64,000 nt of DNA from an uncultured Sulfitobacter sp. Its GTDB lineage: Bacteria > Pseudomonadota > Alphaproteobacteria > Rhodobacterales > Rhodobacteraceae. Below, piece by piece: positions 42,080-51,824 of the stretch. The stretch covers positions 62,001-126,000 of the forward strand of contig CAJXSZ010000007.1 in NCBI GenBank assembly GCA_913060815.1, written 5' to 3'. Below the pieces are notes generated by a model that did not search any database, was not told the DNA's origin, and saw nothing but the letters and a program-made list of their open reading frames with translations. A program made the position numbers and the translations under genes. Position 1 is the first letter of the stretch, and each line of letters starts with the position of its first letter.

Positions 42080-43273
42080 TCAGGGCCTGAGCCGCATGAC
42101 AAGCGGAACCGTCACAATCACCAAAACAGCGGCAATCACGAAGGGTGCTCCAGGGAAATACAGGCCGTCCCCGCTCACAAAGCGCTCGAACACCGCTGTG
42201 AGAGCCAGTGGTGCCACGACTGCAGCCACAGACGCCAGCGACGCGATCACCCCTTGCACCAGACCCTGACTGTCTTCTCCCACGCGGTTGGCAGCAAAGG
42301 CTGTCATCAACGGCGGGGCCATATCTGCCAAGGTCGCAATCGGCAGCACCAGCGCCACCGCCCACGCCGCAGTGGAAAAGCCAAAGCCCAAAAGACCCCC
42401 GACCGCCGCCGCTACAGCAATCAACAAGGTGTTGTAATCGCCATAGCGTTTGGTCAACTGCGGCAAAACTCCCGCCTGCACGCCTGCAATAAGAATACCG
42501 TAGGCCGAAAGCGTCAGGCCAATGGTGAACCCGTCCCAGCCGAACACCTCACGCCCCCAGAATGCCCAAAGTGTCGGATAAACCATATTCGCGAATTCAA
42601 AGACAAAGATGCAGATCAGCGGAATGGCCAGCCCCGGCATGGCGAAGGCACGGATGATGCTGCCAAAAGGGTTGAGGTCGCGGCGGCCAAACGGGCGGCG
42701 CTTTGCGCGCGGCAGGGATTCAGGCAGGATGAATATGCCAAAAATCACATTGAGCGTAGCCAGTGCTGCGGCAATCCAGAAGGGCGCGGTGATGTGCAAC
42801 CCTGAGGCCAACCCGCCCAATGCTGGCCCGAACACAAAGCCGATGCCAAACGCGGCTCCGATCATACCGAAGGCGGCACTACGCTCGTGCGGTTTGGAAA
42901 TGTCCGAGATATAGGCCGTCGCGGTGATGTAGGTCGCCCCCGCCATGCCCGCAATCACGCGCCCCACAAGCAGCATCCAATAGCTCTGCGCCAGTGCCAT
43001 GATGACATAATCAAGCGCCAGTGTGACCAATGCGGCAATCAACACCGGCCTGCGCCCGAAGGCATCGGACAAGCTGCCGATGATGGGCCCGAACAGGAAC
43101 ATCGCAGCGGCATAGGCCGACATCATGATACCGCCCCACAGCGCGCCCTCTGCCGTACTGCTTGCGCCCACGCGGTCCATGAGGTCAGGCATGATCGGAA
43201 AGACAATGCCAACGCCGATCGCGTCGATCATCAGGGTGGCAAGGATAAACAGGAACGGGCCGCTGAGCTTCAT
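42080..43273 (-). CDS. MFS efflux transporter, TetA/TCR-like
   Basis: This 397-residue inner-membrane protein has 12 predicted helices. The MFS motif A reads GSLSDAFGRRPVL and the motif C-like GIGFVFGPALGG marks a drug/H+ antiporter. It resembles tetracycline-type efflux pumps, but the substrate is unknown. The start MKLSGPF at 43273 is preferred; a GTG 33 bases upstream would add a polar stretch before the first helix. Confidence 0.82.
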   Translation of the reverse strand: MKLSGPFLFILATLMIDAIGVGIVFPIMPDLMDRVGASSTAEGALWGGIMMSAYAAAMFLFGPIIGSLSDAFGRRPVLIAALVTLALDYVIMALAQSYWMLLVGRVIAGMAGATYITATAYISDISKPHERSAAFGMIGAAFGIGFVFGPALGGLASGLHITAPFWIAAALATLNVIFGIFILPESLPRAKRRPFGRRDLNPFGSIIRAFAMPGLAIPLICIFVFEFANMVYPTLWAFWGREVFGWDGFTIGLTLSAYGILIAGVQAGVLPQLTKRYGDYNTLLIAVAAAVGGLLGFGFSTAAWAVALVLPIATLADMAPPLMTAFAANRVGEDSQGLVQGVIASLASVAAVVAPLALTAVFERFVSGDGLYFPGAPFVIAAVLVIVTVPLVMRLRP

Positions 43274-43389
43274 AGCGCCACACGATACCTGAACGTCCGT
43301 AGACACAAGCGATTTATGTCAAGCCGCCCCACAGCGCACCTAGACCCTTGGCCGCTTTGGGCTATCCTTCTGCAGGAATAAAAAAACCG

Positions 43390-43959
43390 ATGGCGGAGCC
43401 TCCATTGACCGACCCCCAAGACCTGCAAGCCTTTCTGGATGAAGCATGGCGCCACCTCACCCGCGGCGTGGCCGACAGCCGCGCGCCTGCCCGCTACCCC
43501 ACCTTTGTGACTGTGGCCCCCGATGGCACACCCGAAGGGCGCACTGTGGCCCTGCGCGGCGCGGTCAAATCCACGGCGACGCTCGAGGTCCATACCGACG
43601 TGGAGACACACAAAGTCTTCGCCCTCAAGCACAACCCAATCGCGGCTTTCCACGTCTGGGTGCCGCGCAGTGATCTGCAAATCAGGCTGACCACCCGTGT
43701 AGAAATCCTCACAGGCGCACAAGTAGACGAGCAGTGGGCGCGTATCCCCGCAGGCTCCCGTGTCGCCTACGGCACGATGCCCTACCCCGGAACGCCCATT
43801 GCAGATGCCTTTGCCTATGAAAAACCGGCCGAGCGGGAGCGTTTCGCCGTGTTGCGCTGTCACGTCAACCAGATCGACCTTGTGCATCTGGGCACGCCTC
43901 ACAGGCGCGCTGGATACCATGCCAGCGACGGCTTTGCGGGAACTTGGCTCGCGCCGTAA
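43390..43959 (+). CDS. Pyridoxamine-5'-phosphate-oxidase-fold flavoprotein
   Basis: This 189-residue split-barrel protein has the FMN-phosphate stretch GRTVALRG and the family end VNQIDLVHLG. It is likely to bind FMN and act as an oxidoreductase or general stress protein; true PdxH function is not supported by the C-terminus. ATG 43390 has AGGAA upstream. Confidence 0.78.
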   Translation: MAEPPLTDPQDLQAFLDEAWRHLTRGVADSRAPARYPTFVTVAPDGTPEGRTVALRGAVKSTATLEVHTDVETHKVFALKHNPIAAFHVWVPRSDLQIRLTTRVEILTGAQVDEQWARIPAGSRVAYGTMPYPGTPIADAFAYEKPAERERFAVLRCHVNQIDLVHLGTPHRRAGYHASDGFAGTWLAP

Positions 43960-44047
43960 CAAGGATTGCGCAGCCTTCCACAAGACCCTTGCGCGCGCGT
44001 CCACACTCCGTCACATTCAAATAATAGAATTATTGGAGGGCGGGAGC

Positions 44048-44962
44048 ATGTACCCAAGACGCAAATTTCTCAAGACAGGTGCAGCGATGGCCGCAGGTGC
44101 GATGATCGGCCTGCCGACAAGCACACGCGCACAGGTCAGCATCGGGGACGCGCAGATTGATGTCGTCAGCGATGGCTCCCTCACCCTGCCGGGCAGCTTC
44201 ATCTTTGAACCGATGCCGCAAGACGAGCTCTTGCCGATCCTCGAACGCCTTGGCCAGTCGCCCGAGACGCTGACCCCGCCTTGCAACGTGACGCTGTTGC
44301 GGATGGGGGACCGTACGGTGCTGTTTGATGCAGGTTCAGGCGCGGACTTCGCGCCGAATTCAGGCATTCTGCTCTCCTCGATCGAGGCTCTTGGCCTGAG
44401 TGCGGAGGACATCACCGACGTCGTCTTTACGCACGCGCATCCCGACCATCTGTGGGGCATTCTGGATGATTTTGACGATCCGCTCTTTAGCAATGCCAGC
44501 TATATGATCGGCAAGGTGGAATGGGACTATTGGATGAACCCCAATACCGTGGACGAGATCGGCAACGCGCGTGCCTCCTTTGCCGTTGGGGCCAAGCGGC
44601 GGTTGGAAATGATCGAGGACCAGATCGCCTTTATCAATGATGGCGATGAAATTATGTCTGGCGTTAGCGCCCGCGCAAGTTTTGGCCACACACCTGGCCA
44701 CCTCGCCTTCGAGGTGCGTCAGCGCAGTGAGGCGGTGATGATCCTCGGCGATAGCATCGGCAACGATCACATCGCATTGGCCCGCCCCGAATGGCTCTCG
44801 GGCAGTGATCAGGATCCGGAGACAGCCGCGGCCACACGCCTGTCGCTCTTGGATCAAATCACCGCTGAGAAAACCCGCATTGTGGGCTTTCACCTAACAG
44901 GCAACGGTCTGGGCTATATCGACAAAGGCGCCGACGGCTATACCTTTGTGCCGGAGGCATAA
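44048..44962 (+). CDS. Tat-exported metallo-beta-lactamase-fold hydrolase, SoxG/SoxH-like
   Basis: This is a 304-residue periplasmic protein. A Tat signal (PRRKFLKTGAA) gives export. The metal motif THAHPDHLWG is complete, and GHTPGH and the aspartate in LGDSIG supply further ligands. GGAGG precedes the ATG. Sox clusters of related bacteria carry two such genes (soxG, soxH) for zinc-containing hydrolases, and the neighbour at 44967 is a second, so a SoxG/SoxH role in thiol or persulfide hydrolysis is inferred. Confidence 0.75.
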   Translation: MYPRRKFLKTGAAMAAGAMIGLPTSTRAQVSIGDAQIDVVSDGSLTLPGSFIFEPMPQDELLPILERLGQSPETLTPPCNVTLLRMGDRTVLFDAGSGADFAPNSGILLSSIEALGLSAEDITDVVFTHAHPDHLWGILDDFDDPLFSNASYMIGKVEWDYWMNPNTVDEIGNARASFAVGAKRRLEMIEDQIAFINDGDEIMSGVSARASFGHTPGHLAFEVRQRSEAVMILGDSIGNDHIALARPEWLSGSDQDPETAAATRLSLLDQITAEKTRIVGFHLTGNGLGYIDKGADGYTFVPEA

Positions 44963-44966
44963 GCAT

Positions 44967-45914
44967 ATGAAACTGAAGCTTTTCACCGCCCTCGCCTTGC
45001 TCGCTGCCCCCGCATGGGCCAGTGAGGATATCGCGGACCAATATCCCGCCTCCATGCTCTACTCCAAACCCGTGGAAGTCATCCCGCATGTCTTTTCCGC
45101 CATCGGCGCCACGGCCCCGCCCACTTATGAGAATGCGGGCCACAACAATAATCTCAGCTTTATCATTACGGGCGACGGTGTAGTGGTGATCAACGGCGGC
45201 GGATCGTACCTGCTCGCACAGGCGCTGCACGATGAAATCAAGGCCGTGACCGACCAGCCCGTGAAGCTGGTGTTTAACGAAAACGGTCAGGGCCACGCCA
45301 TGCTGGGCAATTCATACTGGGCCGAGCAAGGCGTTGATGTCGTCGCCCACGTGGATGCCGCCGCAGCTTTTGAAGACAACGGCCCGATGTCCTTGCGCGC
45401 CGCAATCGCGCGCATCAAGGAACGCGCTGACAAAACGGAAGTGGTCGGTCCGACGATCACTTTCGAGGATGAGTATATCGTCGAAATGGGCGACATGAAG
45501 ATCGAGGCCCGCTACCTCGGGCCAGCGCACAGTCCCGGTGACATCGTCGTCTGGCTGCCTGAGCAAAGCATGGTGATCTCTGGCGACATGGCCTTCCACG
45601 AGCGTATGCCGCCGCTCTTCCAGGAAACCATTGCCCTCGATTGGATCGAGACATGGGAAACAGCCTTCGAGCCGCTGGAGGCCACCTACGTTATCCCCGG
45701 TCACGGCCATCCGACCAATATGGATCAGGTCCGCCGCTATACCCGCGACTATCTGGTTTATCTGCGCGAACAGGTCGGTGCCTTGATCGAGAACGGCGAT
45801 GGGCTGGCCGAAGCCTACTACGTCGACCAGTCCCCCTATGCCCATCTCGATACATTCGAGGAACTGGCCACAAAAAACGCAGGCCGCGTCTATGAGCAGA
45901 TGGAATTCGAGTAA
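44967..45914 (+). CDS. MBL-fold periplasmic protein with degenerate metal site, SoxH-like
   Basis: This 315-residue exported protein (signal ends AWAS) starts 4 bases after its neighbour. The fold is that of metallo-beta-lactamases, yet the HxHxDH signature is replaced by NENGQGHAMLG, in which none of the four usual ligands lines up. The later ligands remain (GPAHSPGD, ISGDMAFH and IPGHGH). It may bind one metal or none. The length is close to SoxH of Paracoccus. The pair faces the sox operon from the opposite strand. Confidence 0.75.
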   Translation: MKLKLFTALALLAAPAWASEDIADQYPASMLYSKPVEVIPHVFSAIGATAPPTYENAGHNNNLSFIITGDGVVVINGGGSYLLAQALHDEIKAVTDQPVKLVFNENGQGHAMLGNSYWAEQGVDVVAHVDAAAAFEDNGPMSLRAAIARIKERADKTEVVGPTITFEDEYIVEMGDMKIEARYLGPAHSPGDIVVWLPEQSMVISGDMAFHERMPPLFQETIALDWIETWETAFEPLEATYVIPGHGHPTNMDQVRRYTRDYLVYLREQVGALIENGDGLAEAYYVDQSPYAHLDTFEELATKNAGRVYEQMEFE

Positions 45915-45918
45915 GCCT

Positions 45919-46986
45919 TCACGCGGTTAGCGAGCGGCGATACAACAACCGCGATAGGCCAACATGCGTGGCCATCGCGCCCAACCACATGCAAAACAGC
46001 GCAACCCATGCGGTCAGCGCAAAGATGGCACCGCCCGACATGCCTGCGCCCACGGCACAGCCACCTGCGAGCATGCTGCCAAACCCCATGAACACCGCGC
46101 CCAGCAGGTAACGCTCCATCGGGGTATCCACGCCAAACCGCTCGATCGCCGCCTCACGGGTGAGCAGCGCCATCGCCCCTGCCCCGACAAATACGCCCGG
46201 CACAAGCCCGATGCCGAAACCGAGCGGCAGATCGGATGTGTTGACCAACCCCATCAGCGTATCCGCCGAAGGTCCCGTGAAGGTCACAGAGGTGATGAGC
46301 ACCACCTCGAAGGACACTTGCGCCACCGCAAAGGTCAACATCCATCCCAGCCCGACCGCAACGCCAACCCCCGCTGCCGCCAGCGCGCGGGTAAGGTCAA
46401 CATGGCTGCGCTGTGACAGGACGAATGCGCCAAGCAACCCGAGGATGGCGCATACAGCGATCAGCGGCGCACCCAACCCCAACACCGCAAGAATACTGCG
46501 CGCCTGACCGCCCTCGATGGTCCATAGTGCTGCCATATCTTCGCGCAGCGGAGACAGCGCCCCGCGCAGAGAGGCCTGCGCCACCAGCGTGAGCACCAGC
46601 CCTGTAATAAGCGCGCGCAGGTTCCCCGTCGCAGACAGCACCAGCAGACGGCTGGAGCAGCCGCGTGCAAGGATCATACCGACCCCGAACATGAGGCCGC
46701 CAATGATTGCCCCTGACATACTGCCTGTGGCGGCCAGCTGCCGCGCGCTCGAGACATCGAGAAGCCGCAGCGCAATCGCGCCCTGCACCACGGCCACCGC
46801 AGCGCAAAACGCAATTAGCCAGATTGCAAGCTTTGGACCAAAGCGCGCCTCGGCGACCTCAACCGTGGCCGCCCGCAGGCAAAACCGCGAATGCTGTGCC
46901 ATGGCGCCGAACAGCACGCCTGTGAGCACACCGGCAGCAGCCAGAACGGCGCCTTCTCCGAATTGATCCAGAAGTCCTTCAATCAT
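45919..46986 (-). CDS. YeeE/YedE-family sulfur-compound transporter
   Basis: This 355-residue protein has eight to ten membrane helices with paired glycine-cysteine motifs typical of the family (SRFCLRAA, ARGCSSRLL and GGCAVGAGMSGG). Members import thiosulfate or other reduced sulfur. The start is ATG 46986, since the codon before it is TTG. It is a paralog of the soxT-type gene at 59427, but at the other end of the cluster. Confidence 0.8.
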   Translation of the reverse strand: MIEGLLDQFGEGAVLAAAGVLTGVLFGAMAQHSRFCLRAATVEVAEARFGPKLAIWLIAFCAAVAVVQGAIALRLLDVSSARQLAATGSMSGAIIGGLMFGVGMILARGCSSRLLVLSATGNLRALITGLVLTLVAQASLRGALSPLREDMAALWTIEGGQARSILAVLGLGAPLIAVCAILGLLGAFVLSQRSHVDLTRALAAAGVGVAVGLGWMLTFAVAQVSFEVVLITSVTFTGPSADTLMGLVNTSDLPLGFGIGLVPGVFVGAGAMALLTREAAIERFGVDTPMERYLLGAVFMGFGSMLAGGCAVGAGMSGGAIFALTAWVALFCMWLGAMATHVGLSRLLYRRSLTA

Positions 46987-47022
46987 CAAAGCGCCCTTTC
47001 GTTTGCTCTGACATCGCGGACC

Positions 47023-48243
47023 TTACTGGGCGGCCAGCGGCATCCGCGCCAGTTGGCACTGCCCCCAGAGATCCTCGATCGCACCGATCAGCGCGTCAAT
47101 ATCCGCTTCCGAGTGCACAGGCGACGGCGTGATGCGCAACCGCTCGGTGCCTTTTGGCACGGTGGGATAGTTGATCGGCTGGATGTAGATGCCGTGCTCT
47201 TGCAGCAGCATATCCGAGATAAACTTACACTTGTGCGGATCACCCACCATCACGGGAATGATGTGGCTAGGGTTTTCCACATGGGGGATGCCGATGCCAT
47301 CAAGACGCGCGCGCACTTCGGCTACTTTGGCCTGCTGCTGCTGCCGCTCGGTGTCCGAGGTTTTGAGATGACGGATGGATGCTGCAGCCCCCGCCGCCAC
47401 GGCAGGCGGAATAGCAGTGGTAAAGATAAACCCGCTGGCAAAGCTGCGCACGAAATCGCACAACTCGGCGGAAGCCGCGATATAGCCGCCCATGACGCCG
47501 AACGCTTTGCCCAATGTGCCCTCAATCACAGTGAGGCGGTGCATGAGGCCTTCACGCTCGGCTACGCCACCACCGCGTGGACCGTAAAGGCCAACGCCGT
47601 GGACCTCGTCGAGATAGGTCATGGCGTTATACTTGTCGGCCAGATCGCAAATCTCTTTGATGGGCGCCATATCCCCATCCATGGAATAGACACTTTCAAA
47701 GGCGATGAGCTTGGGCCGCTCCAGCGGAAGCGACGCGAGCTTGGCCTCAAGGTCCTTGAGATCATTGTGCTTCCAGATCATCCGCTCTGCACCCGAATGG
47801 CGGATGCCCTCGATCATCGAGGCGTGGTTGAGCGCATCGGACAGGATCACACAGTCAGGAATTTTCGCGCCAAGCGTGCCAAGGGCCGCCCAGTTCGACA
47901 CATATCCGGAGGTAAACAACAGCGCCGCTTCCTTACCGTGCAGATCGGCCAGTTCAGCCTCAAGCAAGACATGCTCATGCGTAGTGCCGGAAATGTTACG
48001 CGTCCCGCCTGCACCCGCACCGCAATTATCAAGGGCGGCGTGCATAGCACCCAAGACCTCTTCGTGCTGGCCCATGCCGAGGTAGTCATTCGAGCACCAG
48101 ATCGTTACATCACCGTCCTTCAGACCGCGCGAGGTGGCGTGGGGAAAATCACCGCAATGGCGCTCTAGCTCGGCAAAAACGCGGTAGTTGCCCTGATCAC
48201 GCAATGTGTCGAGCGCCCCCTTAAAGAAGTTCTGATAGTCCAT
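47023..48243 (-). CDS. hemA: 5-aminolevulinate synthase
   Basis: This 406-residue PLP enzyme condenses glycine and succinyl-CoA to 5-aminolevulinate, the first step of heme synthesis in alphaproteobacteria. Motifs include the N-terminal [12 protein letters not shown], the glycine-rich NISGTTHEH and the PLP lysine in [14 protein letters not shown]. The start overlaps the DUF302 stop as TAATG, and a perfect FNR-type box precedes that gene. The location inside a sox cluster full of c-type cytochromes suggests linked heme supply. It may be an extra hemA copy. Confidence 0.95.
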   Translation of the reverse strand: MDYQNFFKGALDTLRDQGNYRVFAELERHCGDFPHATSRGLKDGDVTIWCSNDYLGMGQHEEVLGAMHAALDNCGAGAGGTRNISGTTHEHVLLEAELADLHGKEAALLFTSGYVSNWAALGTLGAKIPDCVILSDALNHASMIEGIRHSGAERMIWKHNDLKDLEAKLASLPLERPKLIAFESVYSMDGDMAPIKEICDLADKYNAMTYLDEVHGVGLYGPRGGGVAEREGLMHRLTVIEGTLGKAFGVMGGYIAASAELCDFVRSFASGFIFTTAIPPAVAAGAAASIRHLKTSDTERQQQQAKVAEVRARLDGIGIPHVENPSHIIPVMVGDPHKCKFISDMLLQEHGIYIQPINYPTVPKGTERLRITPSPVHSEADIDALIGAIEDLWGQCQLARMPLAAQ

Positions 48244-48680
48244 TAGTCCCCCACCGCTTTAAGAGCGATTTCATCAAGCAGTGCTTGTACTTCCTGCATT
48301 GGGCCTGCGGGATAGGTGCGATAGCCGACCATGACCTCACCGGCCCGCTCGGCCACGAAAATTCCATACGGGCAATGGGCGATGTTCATTGGATCAGCCT
48401 CCATTACCTTGCGAGAGAGCACGGCCGAACAGAAGACGAAGATATCGGCTTCAGAGAACAACTCCACACCGCTGCCCACATCTGCAGCAGTGCGCGACAG
48501 CATCTCACCTGTGTGGCTGACGTAGTCGATGACCAGTCCCTTGCCGATGATCGCACTCTCTACGCTAAAAGCCGCGTCTTCAAAGCTACCCTCAAACGGA
48601 TAAACTACGGAGGTATCCTGCGCTGCAGCCCCCCCTGCAATCATCAAAGCGGCTATGCCTGCTGCGAAATATCTTGTCAT
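48243..48680 (-). CDS. Exported DUF302 protein
   Basis: This 145-residue periplasmic protein has a signal peptide ending near residue 21 (GGAAAQ). It matches the DUF302 domain ([29 protein letters not shown]). AGGGGG lies upstream of ATG 48680. It is coupled to hemA by a one-base overlap. DUF302 proteins often accompany sulfur oxidation genes; their role is unclear. Confidence 0.8.
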   Translation of the reverse strand: MTRYFAAGIAALMIAGGAAAQDTSVVYPFEGSFEDAAFSVESAIIGKGLVIDYVSHTGEMLSRTAADVGSGVELFSEADIFVFCSAVLSRKVMEADPMNIAHCPYGIFVAERAGEVMVGYRTYPAGPMQEVQALLDEIALKAVGD

Positions 48681-48722
48681 GGTAGTCCCCCTTTTGAGGC
48701 CAATTTGCACGCCCCGCGGAAA

Positions 48723-48750
48723 GGGAGCCTTGATCCAGATCAAAGCTCCC
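48723..48750 (-). terminator. Hairpin after soxF containing an FNR-type box
   Basis: GGGAGC pairs with GCTCCC and encloses the inner arms of TTGATCCAGATCAA. On the minus strand TTTCC follows. It begins 15 bases after the soxF stop, so it may end the sox transcript while the inner sequence serves as an operator. Confidence 0.55.
48730..48743. promoter_or_regulatory. FNR/FnrL-type box upstream of DUF302-hemA
   Basis: TTGATCCAGATCAA is a perfect match to the TTGAT-N4-ATCAA consensus. It is centred about 57 bases before the DUF302 start. FnrL regulates hemA in Rhodobacter. Confidence 0.75.
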
Positions 48751-48764
48751 CTCTTTTTCATAGA

Positions 48765-50033
48765 TCAGGCGCCAAACATGTCCGCCGTGATGCCCGCGTA
48801 CCAGCCTTCTGATTCCTCATAGGTGGCCTTGCGCAGCTCCGCCGCCTCGCCCGTGGCAGAGATAAAGCCGTCTACTTTGGCAATCTTCTCATCCGTGGCC
48901 TCATAGGTTGCGCCGACTTTGACACCGTTGTCAGTGTCGATGAGCGACCAGCAGGTGTTGGAGAACTTGGCAGGGAAGACTTTGGACCCTGTCAGCGCGC
49001 CGCGCACCGCGTTTGCACAAACCTTGGCCTGTGAGTTTGCGGAATAGCCTGATTTCGGCATATCGCCCTGCTGTGCGGCATCGCCCAGCACGTAGACATC
49101 GGCGTCTGCCTTCGTGGACATATCCGCCGCGTTCACAGGCGCCCAATTGCCGTCAGTGACGCCAGCAAGCTCTGCAATGCGGCCCGCTTTCATCGCGGGG
49201 ATCACGTTACAGACGTCAACTTTGGTCACTTCGCCGTCAATGCTCACGGTCATCGCCGCAGGATCAACAGATACATTGCCGCCGCCGAAATCTTCACCGA
49301 TCCAGTCGATCATGCCGCCATAATTCTCGGCCCAACCTTCCTGGAACAGCGCCATTTTGGAGAACTTCGGCTTGGGGTCCGCAACGATGATCTTGGCTGT
49401 GGGGTTATTGGCCTTAAGGTAATGCGCCACCATGGACACACGCTCGTAAGGGCCAGGAGGGCAGCGATAGGGGTTCGGGGGTGCTACCATTGCAAAAGTC
49501 CCGCCCTCGGGCATCGCCATCAACTGCGCCTTGAGCAATTCCGTCTGGCTGCCGCCCTTATAGGCGTGGGGCATGGCGTTCTGCGCCGAGAGGTCCCAGC
49601 CCTCGACAGCGCCATCGACAAAATCAATACCCGGGCTGAGGATGAGCTTGTCATAAGAAACTGAACCGCCACCCGCGAGGGCGACCGTCTTGGCTTCGCG
49701 GTCCACGCCTGTGGCCCAGTCATGCACAACGTTCACGCCACCTGCGGCCAACCCGCCGTAAGAATGGCCCAGATCGTCCATCTCTTTGAAGCCACCCAGA
49801 TACAGGTTGGAGAAGAAGCAGGTGTAATACTGGCGCGTAGGCTCAATCAGTGTAACCGCAACTTCGCCCTTGCTGTCCTTGGCAATATAGCGCGCGGCTG
49901 TGGCCCCGCCTGCACCGCCGCCGACAACGACGACATGCGGTTTACCGTGACCGGCCGCAAATGACATGGGCGCCGCAAGGCTTGCCGCCGCAGCAGCGCT
50001 CGTACCCAGAAAAATACGTCTATTAAGTTTCAT
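48765..50033 (-). CDS. soxF: Sulfide dehydrogenase flavoprotein subunit
   Basis: This 422-residue FAD protein has a Tat signal (NRRIFLGTS). The FAD motif VVVGGGAGGATAARYI and redox cysteines in YTCFFSN and FSNTCWS match flavocytochrome c sulfide dehydrogenases. ATG 50033 is chosen; the longer reading lacks a signal start. It is the last gene of the soxVWXYZABCDEF run and pairs with the soxE cytochrome. Confidence 0.9.
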   Translation of the reverse strand: MKLNRRIFLGTSAAAAASLAAPMSFAAGHGKPHVVVVGGGAGGATAARYIAKDSKGEVAVTLIEPTRQYYTCFFSNLYLGGFKEMDDLGHSYGGLAAGGVNVVHDWATGVDREAKTVALAGGGSVSYDKLILSPGIDFVDGAVEGWDLSAQNAMPHAYKGGSQTELLKAQLMAMPEGGTFAMVAPPNPYRCPPGPYERVSMVAHYLKANNPTAKIIVADPKPKFSKMALFQEGWAENYGGMIDWIGEDFGGGNVSVDPAAMTVSIDGEVTKVDVCNVIPAMKAGRIAELAGVTDGNWAPVNAADMSTKADADVYVLGDAAQQGDMPKSGYSANSQAKVCANAVRGALTGSKVFPAKFSNTCWSLIDTDNGVKVGATYEATDEKIAKVDGFISATGEAAELRKATYEESEGWYAGITADMFGA

Positions 50034-50058
50034 CGTGTTCTCCTCCCAGAGTGTGGCC

Positions 50059-50757
50059 TCATTCCTCGAGGTCCTTAAAATATGCGGCCAAAGCCGCAAT
50101 TTCTTCATCGTTGAGCCGTCCTGAAATCATTTGCATGACAGGGTGCGGCCGCAGTTTACGTTTGTAAGCGTGCATCGCCACCACAAAATCTTCTGTCGGC
50201 CATAGCGTGATGCTTGGAATGCCGTCATTGGCGCCGCTCGACTGGTGGCAGGTCTTGCATTCACTCGCCAGATACTCACCGTATTCAGGATCCCCCTGAA
50301 TGGCGAGAATGGCAGGATCAATATCATGATCGGTGCCCAAGGCCGTAGGCTCGGCCTCGGGGATGTCGGCGGGGTTGTCGGAATAGATGCGCAGATAGGC
50401 CAGCAAATCGCTGCGTTCCTGCGCGTCCTTGATGCCGCGAAAACTCATCCGCGTTTTGGACACCAGCGCGCGGGGGTTTTCGATATAGGCGTCAAGTGTG
50501 GCAGCATCCCAGACCATGCCATCCGACCCCATGCGTTTCATGCTCGGAGAATACCGCACATCCTCAAGCGATCCCGCCGCGCGCCCGAACACACCATTGA
50601 GATGGGGACCGATACGGGTTTCGGCCCCCTCACCCACCTGATGGCAGCCTTTGCATTGGGTAAACACCTTTGCGCCCTTCTCGGCATCGCCCAAGCCATC
50701 CGCTTGGGCCACGCCGCTCATGCCGAGCGCCAGAGCAACCGTGAGAGCGATCCGCAC
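50059..50757 (-). CDS. soxE: Diheme cytochrome c SoxE
   Basis: This 232-residue periplasmic cytochrome has two CXXCH sites (CKGCH near residue 36 and CKTCH near residue 167). It begins with GTG at 50757. It is thought to accept electrons from SoxF during sulfide oxidation. It starts 5 bases after the soxD stop. Confidence 0.88.
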   Translation of the reverse strand: MRIALTVALALGMSGVAQADGLGDAEKGAKVFTQCKGCHQVGEGAETRIGPHLNGVFGRAAGSLEDVRYSPSMKRMGSDGMVWDAATLDAYIENPRALVSKTRMSFRGIKDAQERSDLLAYLRIYSDNPADIPEAEPTALGTDHDIDPAILAIQGDPEYGEYLASECKTCHQSSGANDGIPSITLWPTEDFVVAMHAYKRKLRPHPVMQMISGRLNDEEIAALAAYFKDLEE

Positions 50758-50762
50758 GTGCC

Positions 50763-51824
50763 CTACTCTCCGTAAGACTTGAGGTATTCGATCACAGCCA
50801 GCTGGTCGTCTTCTTTCTTGAGACCGGCAAACGCCATCTTGGTGCGATTCATATAACCTTTAGGATCGGCCAGAAACGCCGCAAGCTCTGCCTCGGTCCA
50901 GATCAGACCTTCCTCGCCCGCAGCCGCCATCGGCTTGGAGTATTTGAAGCCGTCGACAGAACCTGCAGCACTGCCAACAATACCGTTCAGCACAGGACCA
51001 ACACGGTTCTTGGCACCGTCACCCACCTCATGACATGACTTGCACTTGCGAAATACTTTTTCGCCTTTGGCTGCCAATGCCTCGTCAAAGGCGGCGGCGA
51101 CAACAACAGGTTCCGCTTCCGCCTCGGGTTCTGCAACAGTTTCGGCCACAACCACAGCTTCGGCTTCTGCCTCAGGCTCTGCTGCGCCTTCCTCCTGCGG
51201 CGTCACATCCAGCACCATGGCACGCATCGTCACCTCGACGGGCGCAGGTTTGCAGTTTTCCATGCAGGGCTCACCAGACCAGATCGCGTATTCCGTCTTA
51301 GGGCGGTCATCTATGATGAACCCGTCCGCATTGGGCATTTCCACGTCAAAGAATGTCTCTTTCGACAATACAAAATCATCGTCGATCATATCGTTGGAGT
51401 ACAGGATATAGGCAACGATGGCATAGGTCTCGTCATCGCTGAGCGTACCTGCATTGCCGTAGGGCATGGAGCGTTTGATGTAGTCAAACGCCGTGCTCAA
51501 ATAGGGCCAGTAGGAGCCTACAGTTTTCAGCGGGTCTTCATGGTCCAGCGTGTCGGCACCGCCCGCAAGTTTGGGCCAGTTATCAATGCCTTCCGCGAAA
51601 TCACCGTGACAGGCAGCACATTGTGCGGCAAAGATTTCCTCGCCGTCAATCGCATCGCCAGAGCCTTCAGGAAGGCCCGTGCCATCGGCACTTACCTCAC
51701 CGTTCCATGCAGCGACCTCTTCAGGCAAAGCTGCGCGGCCAAGACCGAATTTTTCGGCCCATACGGGTGTCGCTGTCAGCGACAGCGCAGTCAGGATTGC
51801 GGTAGATTTAAGAAACTTCGACAT
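50763..51824 (-). CDS. soxD: Sulfur dehydrogenase cytochrome subunit SoxD
   Basis: This 353-residue diheme cytochrome c has CAACH (about residue 70) in the N-terminal domain and CKSCH (about residue 259) in the C-terminal domain. Between them lies a repetitive acidic linker (PEAEAEAVVV, AEPEAEAEP). With SoxC it forms the sulfur dehydrogenase that oxidises the SoxY-bound sulfane sulfur. It overlaps soxC by 17 bases. Confidence 0.92.
   Translation of the reverse strand: MSKFLKSTAILTALSLTATPVWAEKFGLGRAALPEEVAAWNGEVSADGTGLPEGSGDAIDGEEIFAAQCAACHGDFAEGIDNWPKLAGGADTLDHEDPLKTVGSYWPYLSTAFDYIKRSMPYGNAGTLSDDETYAIVAYILYSNDMIDDDFVLSKETFFDVEMPNADGFIIDDRPKTEYAIWSGEPCMENCKPAPVEVTMRAMVLDVTPQEEGAAEPEAEAEAVVVAETVAEPEAEAEPVVVAAAFDEALAAKGEKVFRKCKSCHEVGDGAKNRVGPVLNGIVGSAAGSVDGFKYSKPMAAAGEEGLIWTEAELAAFLADPKGYMNRTKMAFAGLKKEDDQLAVIEYLKSYGE

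Noticed and set aside
41985-42365. N-terminal extension of the KdsD-like isomerase
   Set aside because: It runs into the MFS gene on the same strand and is not part of the KpsF/GutQ family.
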